This document shows, in pieces, positions 29,246 through 33,681 of a DNA stretch of 33,681 bases. A program made the translations under genes and the position numbers. The stretch lies in NCBI GenBank assembly GCA_016190445.1, contig JACPQL010000028.1, forward strand, positions 1 through 33,681, read 5' to 3'. The first letter of the stretch is position 1, and each line of letters opens with the position of its first letter. The stretch is from Chloroflexota bacterium. GTDB taxonomy: Bacteria > Chloroflexota > Dehalococcoidia > Lucifugimonadales > JACPQL01. The notes below the pieces were generated by a model. The model was not told the origin of the DNA, made no database searches, and saw only the letters and a program-made list of their open reading frames with translations.

Positions 29246-30019
29246 CTACTTCTCCCCTCTGACCGCCTTCAGGTACTCCTGCACTCCCCGCTGGACAAAC
29301 AGGAGAGCGCCAACGGTGTAGAGCTGCACACCCACCTGGCGGAAGTGCCGTATGCGCTCCACGTTCCACGGCGGGACAGCACCCAGTCCCACACTCTTGC
29401 CCGCCGCACGGCTCTCACGGACCACCTTCTCAATGGTGGCATCCACCTTCTCCTGCGGAGGGAAACCCATGGTCTGGGCCAAATCGTTGGGGCCGATCAT
29501 TATGGTGTCCAGCCCCTTCACCGATAGGATTTGCGGCAGGTTCTCCACGGCGCGGATGTCCTCCACCATGCCCATCACCAGGACATTAGCGTTGGCATGG
29601 GCCACCCATCGCTCCCTGGTGACCCCCACGCCATAGTCAGCGGCGCGGCTTCCGCCGGTATAGCCGCGCTCCCCATCAGGGTAGTAGCGGGCAGCCTGCA
29701 CAATCGCCTCGGCCTCCTCCTTGGTGCTGACATGGGGCGCCATGAACCCCTGGACACCCCTGTCCAGGAAGCGGAGGATAGTGTCTGACTCGCCGTTGGG
29801 CACCCGGGCCATGGGCGTGATATCGAACGCCTCGGCGGCCCGCACCATCTGCTCCACGGTCTCCTCACCCATGGGACCGTGCTCGCAGTCTATCATCACA
29901 AAGTTCATTCCCAGCACGCCCAGCAGCTCCACCAGGGCCGGGGCCTCGAAATTGATGCCGGCCCCGTAGACGGGCTCCCCCGCCAGTAGCTTGGCCTTGG
30001 TCTTATTGGTGCGCAGCAT
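29246..30019 (-). CDS. HpcH/HpaI family aldolase
   Basis: A 257-residue class II aldolase. Signatures: NFVMIDCEHGPMGEETVEQMVRAAEA, RVPNGES, FLDRGVQGFMAPHVSTKEEAEA, GMVEDIRAVENLPQIL (metal Glu), and MIGPNDLAQTMG (metal Asp). It cleaves 2-oxo-4-hydroxy acids to pyruvate or an aldehyde in aromatic or sugar acid breakdown. The ATG at 30019 is chosen: AAGGAGG lies 5 bases upstream and the barrel starts right after. The longer frame to 30187 overlaps the divergent gene. It is followed by the PHP gene after 79 bp. Confidence 0.88.
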   Translation of the reverse strand: MLRTNKTKAKLLAGEPVYGAGINFEAPALVELLGVLGMNFVMIDCEHGPMGEETVEQMVRAAEAFDITPMARVPNGESDTILRFLDRGVQGFMAPHVSTKEEAEAIVQAARYYPDGERGYTGGSRAADYGVGVTRERWVAHANANVLVMGMVEDIRAVENLPQILSVKGLDTIMIGPNDLAQTMGFPPQEKVDATIEKVVRESRAAGKSVGLGAVPPWNVERIRHFRQVGVQLYTVGALLFVQRGVQEYLKAVRGEK

Positions 30020-30080
30020 AACGCCTCCTTGTCCTGCCAGCAGCCAGACTGCCTCCGCCGGGCTACTACCATCAGACGGC

Positions 30081-30089
30081 ATTATAGCA
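30081..30089 (-). promoter_or_regulatory. Extended -10 promoter of the HpcH aldolase gene
   Basis: Minus-strand TGCTATAAT (TATAAT at 30081-30086). The ATG at 30019 follows about 62 bases later. The divergent M20 gene starts at 30178. A TTGACA at 30119-30124 on the plus strand could be its -35, but the -10 is unclear. Confidence 0.6.
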
Positions 30090-30177
30090 GCCAAAGCACC
30101 GGTCGGCCACGGCATGCCTTGACAGCCGCCACCTTCCCATACGACCATCTCTCCAGCCCGAAGGCCAAGGAGGAGAC

Positions 30178-31533
30178 GTGCGACCACAGACCGAGCGTTA
30201 CGTGCGTGACCACCTAGCGGATGCTCTGGCCCTGGTGAAGCGCCTGTGCGCCCAGCCCAGCGTCAGCGCCCAGAACTACGGCGTCCAGGAGTGCGCCTCC
30301 CTGGTAGGGGAGGTGCTCACGGAGGCGGGCTTCCAGGCGCGCCTTCTCCCCACAGCGGACCCCCGCTACCCCGTGGTGTACGCCGAGCTGTCGGGCGAGT
30401 CCCCCCACACCCTCCTCCTCTACAACCACTACGATGTCCAGCCCCCGGACCCATTGGAGCTGTGGGAGTCGCCACCATTCCAGCCTGTGGAGCGTGAAGG
30501 CCGCCTGTACGGGCGAGGCGTATACGACGACAAGGGGGAGATCGGCGCCAGGCTGGCGGCGGTGCGGGCCCTCCTGGAGACCCGGGGCAGGCTGCCCTGC
30601 ACGGTCAAGTTCCTCATCGAGGGAGCGGAGGAGATAGGCAGCCCCGGGCTGGAGGCGTTCGTCAAGGAGCACAGGGAACTGCTCCGGGCCGATGCCTGTA
30701 TCTGGGAAGGCGGCGGAGTGAACTGGGAGGGGCAGCCCCAGATTACCCTGGGGGTCAAAGGGATGGCCTACGTGGAGCTGGAGTGCCGGGCCGCCGCCAC
30801 CGATAGCCACTCCTCCTACGCCCCGGTGGTGCCCAACGCAGCCTGGCGCCTGGCCTGGGCACTCTCCACCCTGAAGGGGCCTGACGAGCGCGTCCGCATC
30901 CGCGGCTTCTACGACGACGTGGTCCCGCCCACGGAGGCAGAGCTGGAGGCCATCCGGGCCATGCCCGCCGAGGAGGCCCTCTACAAGGAAAGCCTGGGCG
31001 TGCGCCGGTTCTTGCTGGACGCCCAGGGGTTTGAGTTCCGACGGCGCGTTCTCCTCGAGCCCACCTGCAACATCTGCGGCATCCAGTCGGGCTACACGGG
31101 CGAAGGCACCAAGACAGTGCTCCCAGCGGTGGCCCGCGCCAAGCTGGACTTCCGCCTGGTGCCCGAGCAGCGACCCGAGGACATAGTTGCCAAGCTGAGA
31201 GTCCACCTGGAGGAGCACGGCTTCCAGGACGTGGAGGTCATGGCCCTGGAGGGCGAGGCGCCGGCCCGCACCCCCATGGACTCGCCGTGGGTGGCCCTGG
31301 TGACCAATGCGGCACGGACAGTTTATGGAAAGGAGCCTGTCATCATCCCCACCATGCCAGGCACCGGCCCCATGCACCCCTTCGTCAAGGTGCTGGGGCT
31401 GCCTGTAGCCTCCAGCGGCATAGGCTACCCGGACAACCGCATCCACGCCCCCAACGAGAACATACGCCACGACTATTTCCTGCTGGGGGTGCTCCACGCC
31501 GTGGAGATCATGGAGCGGCTGGGGCAAGGTTGA
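30178..31533 (+). CDS. M20-family metallopeptidase (dipeptidase/deacylase type)
   Basis: A 451-residue co-catalytic zinc amidohydrolase. Seen: LYNHYDVQPPD (zinc His at about 84, Asp at about 86), YGRGVYDDKGE (bridging Asp at about 117), FLIEGAEEIGSPG (catalytic Glu at about 151 and metal Glu at about 152), and the final IHAPNEN (zinc His). Members remove terminal amino acids or acyl groups from small peptides or amides. The dimerisation domain (about 195-320) is present. The start is GTG 30178, directly after AAGGAGGAGAC. It is transcribed away from the HpcH gene. Confidence 0.92.
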   Translation: MRPQTERYVRDHLADALALVKRLCAQPSVSAQNYGVQECASLVGEVLTEAGFQARLLPTADPRYPVVYAELSGESPHTLLLYNHYDVQPPDPLELWESPPFQPVEREGRLYGRGVYDDKGEIGARLAAVRALLETRGRLPCTVKFLIEGAEEIGSPGLEAFVKEHRELLRADACIWEGGGVNWEGQPQITLGVKGMAYVELECRAAATDSHSSYAPVVPNAAWRLAWALSTLKGPDERVRIRGFYDDVVPPTEAELEAIRAMPAEEALYKESLGVRRFLLDAQGFEFRRRVLLEPTCNICGIQSGYTGEGTKTVLPAVARAKLDFRLVPEQRPEDIVAKLRVHLEEHGFQDVEVMALEGEAPARTPMDSPWVALVTNAARTVYGKEPVIIPTMPGTGPMHPFVKVLGLPVASSGIGYPDNRIHAPNENIRHDYFLLGVLHAVEIMERLGQG

Positions 31534-31582
31534 GTTCCCATGAAGCTGCGCTGAGGACTCGAAGTCGTGCCCACGGAAAAGC

Positions 31583-31682
31583 TTAACAGGCTGCTGAAAA
31601 AGGGGTGCCCAGAAGGGCGAAGCCCCGGAGCTTGTCCTGAGCAACGCCGAAGGAGCGGGGCTCTGGGGGTGTCCCCCAGCCG
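31583..31682. repeat. Partial MITE-like element, copy C, carrying an inserted repeat unit
   Basis: The left end CTTAACAGGCTGCTGAAAA matches the family end. It runs to 'gaagcccc', then a 'gagcttgtcctgagcaacgccgaagg' unit interrupts it, then 'ctctgggggtgtcccccag' resumes. The right end is missing. Confidence 0.55.
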
Positions 31683-32007
31683 GGCGGTGCCCGGAGCCGC
31701 GCTTCACAGTCGGGATATTAGGTCATGCCTGTGCTTGCGCTGGAGAGCGTGGGTGCAGGGCTCGCCCTGCCCCCGCTCCCTTTGGTAAGGGGCTTGCCTC
31801 AAAACCCAAGGAAAGTGCAGAGAACCAAGGTTCTCTGCCGGGGTCTGGGGTGTCCCCAGATACAAAAACCCCTGGGGTGGGTTGGGTGGGAAAGAAGTTG
31901 CTAGCCTTTTTCATGACTTTTTGGGGCAAGTCCCTTTGGTAAGGGAGCGGGGGACACAGGCCTGTCCTGAGCTCCGATGTATCGAGAGTCTCGACGGAGT
32001 CGGACCT

Positions 32008-32040
32008 GCCGAAGGAGGGTGAGGGTTGTTGGATAGGCTC
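32008..32040. repeat. 33-bp dispersed repeat, copy 2
   Basis: Identical to 351-383, which lies over 31 kb away. Its left flank shows an insertion of about 35 bases relative to copy 1. Confidence 0.75.
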
Positions 32041-32068
32041 TTATGCAGCAGGCCGCGAAGACGGGCCT

Positions 32069-32629
32069 CTAGACCGGCACGTCCTTCAATGACACGATCC
32101 GGGCATGCGGCCTGCCGTGGTCGGTGTCCAGCAGGGCCACGTGGCCCAGGCGATGGAACTGGTGCGGCAGAGTGGGGCTACCCGCATTCACCATCAGGAT
32201 GCCGTCCCACTCCATCACTCTCTCAATGTGGGTGTCCCCACAGACAATCACGTCCACCGGCCCGCCGAACTTGAGGTCCATCAGCGGGCCCAGCCTGCCC
32301 TCGTCCATCTCATCCAGCTCCGGAAAACCGTGGGTTAGGCCGATGGTCAGGCCGTCCACTCTCAGGACGTGCGACTCCCGCACCCTGGGGTCATCGGGCA
32401 CCCCTGGACGAGAGGGGCTGGCGCTGTAGCCAAGCTTTGGAGGATAGTCGCCGTTGCCCCGCGCCGCCATCACCGGCGCAACCTCCTCCAGCCAGTCCAG
32501 CACATCAATGATGTGCATGTCCCCTGCGTGCAGTATCAGGTCCACACCCTGCAACGCCCGGTACACTTGAGGTGGCAGTTGGGGGCCCGCCTCCGGGATG
32601 TGGGTATCAGATATGAGTCCAATCCTCAA
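32069..32629 (-). CDS. YfcE/MJ0936-type metallophosphoesterase
   Basis: A 186-residue calcineurin-like phosphoesterase. All five motif blocks are seen: ISDTHIPEAG, LILHAGDMH, ARGNGDYPP, LTHGFPE and VCGDTHIERV, then VNAGSPTLP. It hydrolyses phosphodiesters with a two-metal centre. The physiological substrate in this family is not known. The start is TTG 32629, with GAGG about 9 bases upstream. Slightly longer than the usual 160-185 because of the segment between blocks 3 and 4. Confidence 0.9.
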   Translation of the reverse strand: MRIGLISDTHIPEAGPQLPPQVYRALQGVDLILHAGDMHIIDVLDWLEEVAPVMAARGNGDYPPKLGYSASPSRPGVPDDPRVRESHVLRVDGLTIGLTHGFPELDEMDEGRLGPLMDLKFGGPVDVIVCGDTHIERVMEWDGILMVNAGSPTLPHQFHRLGHVALLDTDHGRPHARIVSLKDVPV

Positions 32630-32725
32630 ACAATGACCTCTTTTGCGCCTAAGATGCGCTCCATTGTAGCGAGCAGGGGGGCCGTGGGCAACCTCCTGGC
32701 GTGCAGCAGAAGCGTAGGCGAGCCT

Positions 32726-33367
32726 TCAGACGCTTTTCACCTTCCTTAGCCGAGAGGGAGACACGATGCCTCCGGAGAGCACAAGGCGCGTCGCCTCCGG
32801 TACCGTGAGATCGGTATCGTAGACGTCCTCCAGAGGCAAAATGGCCACCCACCCCGAGTTAGGCGTCGGAGCAGTGGGAATGTATACCAGGGCCAGGGTC
32901 GCCCCCGTCTCGTCCTGGGTGGTGCCGGTAAGAAAGCCTATAGTCCAGGCCCCAACGCGGGGGTACTCTACCATCACCACACGCTTGAACCCCGTACTAC
33001 CCGTCCCTGAGAACGACTCTATGAGCTGCTTGGCTGGCGAGTACACTGTCTTTATCACCGGTATCCGGAGAAGGGCCTGCTGGCCACCCCGTACTATCTG
33101 GCGCCCCAGGAAGTTCCGCCCCACCAGGCCGGCAATGTATATCAGCAGCACCATGGCCACCAGGCCCAGGCCCTGAATGTATGGTATCGGGGTGCGCCCC
33201 AACACCTGCGCCACCCAGGGTGCCAGCACGCCATCAATGCTAGTGAAGACCAGGCGTAAGACCAAATAGGTGATGACCACGGGCACCAGCAGGAGTATGC
33301 CCGTGCCGATGGTCTGGCTCAGGTGCTTTCGTACTCCTCGAAGGATAAGCATAGGGATGGCGGCCAT
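32726..33367 (-). CDS. DUF502 membrane protein
   Basis: A 213-residue protein. Two transmembrane helices (TGILLLVPVVITYLVLRLVF and LGLVAMVLLIYIAGLVG) flank a short loop. The conserved DUF502 region follows: IPVIKTVYSPAKQLIESF, then VVMVEYPRVGAWTIGFLTG and a 'PTAPTPNSGW' loop with a final GG segment. The function is unknown, and it is widespread in bacteria and plants. The ATG at 33367 is chosen for AAGGAG 7 bases upstream. Codons to 33406 are leader. Confidence 0.88.
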   Translation of the reverse strand: MAAIPMLILRGVRKHLSQTIGTGILLLVPVVITYLVLRLVFTSIDGVLAPWVAQVLGRTPIPYIQGLGLVAMVLLIYIAGLVGRNFLGRQIVRGGQQALLRIPVIKTVYSPAKQLIESFSGTGSTGFKRVVMVEYPRVGAWTIGFLTGTTQDETGATLALVYIPTAPTPNSGWVAILPLEDVYDTDLTVPEATRLVLSGGIVSPSRLRKVKSV

Positions 33368-33681
33368 TGTCAAGCTCCTTCCGACCAGTCTAAAGAGCAG
33401 CGCCAAAACACTGGAAACCCCTGCTACAGCATACGCCAGAGCACCGTCACCTGGAACAACCCTACCCTGCCCCCACTATTGATGTGGCCATCTCAGCGTC
33501 CAGGCCCAACACCTCCCCCAAGGCCTGTCCATAGGATACACTGAGAGGCTGTGAGGCTTTTAGTTGTCTGATTGGGATGGGATGGTTCCAGATGCTTGAC
33601 CGTCGCTTTCACCGGAGGTCGCCCTCCTGGGGAACTGGCCAGGTGGTCCCGTGGGGCTTGGTTGTCAGCAACGCTCCACAG
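33368..33681. other. Window end without a supported gene
   Basis: Short open frames run to the edge on both strands (for example 33577-33681 plus, and 33472-33681 minus). None shows a family motif or a clear Shine-Dalgarno. A gene may begin outside the window. Confidence 0.5.

Larger units (their letters stand above)
31534..32068. other. Repeat-rich intergenic region
   Basis: No gene seen in 535 bp. It holds a partial MITE copy (31583-31682), another short relative (31836-31865), and the second copy of the 33-bp repeat (32008-32040). The upstream half of the repeat family lies at about 31961 and is split from it by an inserted 'ctccgatgtatcgagagtct...' sequence. Convergent genes end on both sides. 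Confidence 0.6.

Noticed and set aside
33577-33681. Plus-strand gene beginning at the window edge
   Set aside because: Only 35 codons are visible, without a good Shine-Dalgarno or motif, and a minus-strand frame is open over the same bases.

Overview
The window is a GC-rich piece of a bacterial chromosome, probably an uncultured Chloroflexota of the Dehalococcoidia or SAR202 type. That placement is an inference. It rests on the gene mix (paired MaoC hydratases, MmgE/PrpD, HpcH/HpaI aldolase, M20 peptidase, DUF5671, DUF502, a lipoprotein PQQ-type dehydrogenase) and on the many short hairpin repeats between genes. No rRNA gene is present to settle it. One tRNA, tRNA-Arg(UCU), is present.

Layout. 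1-5.7 kb: the end of a membrane-anchored surface protein, a DoxX-like membrane protein, a lipoprotein glucose/sorbosone-type dehydrogenase, and a MEDS-PAS hybrid histidine kinase on the minus strand. 5.7-6.7 kb is non-coding. 6.7-11.6 kb, all minus strand: a BrnT/BrnA-like toxin-antitoxin (TA) pair, the DNA clamp dnaN, a membrane-integrated winged-helix regulator, a prepilin peptidase, a lipoprotein cytochrome c and a small HTH protein. 11.7-15.3 kb: a 149-bp MITE-like repeat, the tRNA, a ketopantoate-reductase-family enzyme, a 0.9-kb field of nested repeats, and a zinc-ribbon/HTH protein. 15.3-18.2 kb, plus strand: a two-subunit TPP decarboxylase (ComDE-like), a dUTPase/dCTP-deaminase-like protein and a ThiO-like FAD amino-acid oxidase. 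18.2-23.4 kb is an accessory island: AbrB-VapC (toxin broken by a stop codon), VapBC, an EVE-like/PD-(D/E)XK nuclease, HicBA, Phd-RelE and a retropepsin-like protease. 23.4-30.0 kb is a long minus-strand run: HpcH aldolase, PHP hydrolase, two MaoC hydratases, an NTF2-like membrane protein, a six-repeat DUF5671 protein, MmgE/PrpD and a dual-specificity phosphatase. 30.2-33.4 kb: a divergent M20 peptidase, a repeat field, a metallophosphoesterase and a DUF502 protein.

The most unusual signal lies in the island. Downstream of the ThiO-like gene there are two TA modules, and each is followed by a short same-orientation copy of the last 25-34 codons of that gene. Downstream of the phosphatase gene, in the mirror direction, the same pattern appears: its last roughly 30 codons recur twice, beyond RelE and beyond HicBA. 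At both loci the two tail copies share residues that the intact gene lacks. This suggests that TA cassettes accumulate at the 3' ends of housekeeping genes by a tail-duplicating process, either insertion or allele recombination. Separately, a MITE-like family with inverted ends CTAGCAGG(C/G)TG supplies the stop codons of several genes. Several sigma70-type promoters with 17-18 bp spacing can be read directly (dnaN, tRNA-Arg, the small HTH gene, brnT, phd, the ketopantoate-reductase-family gene, comDE-like).
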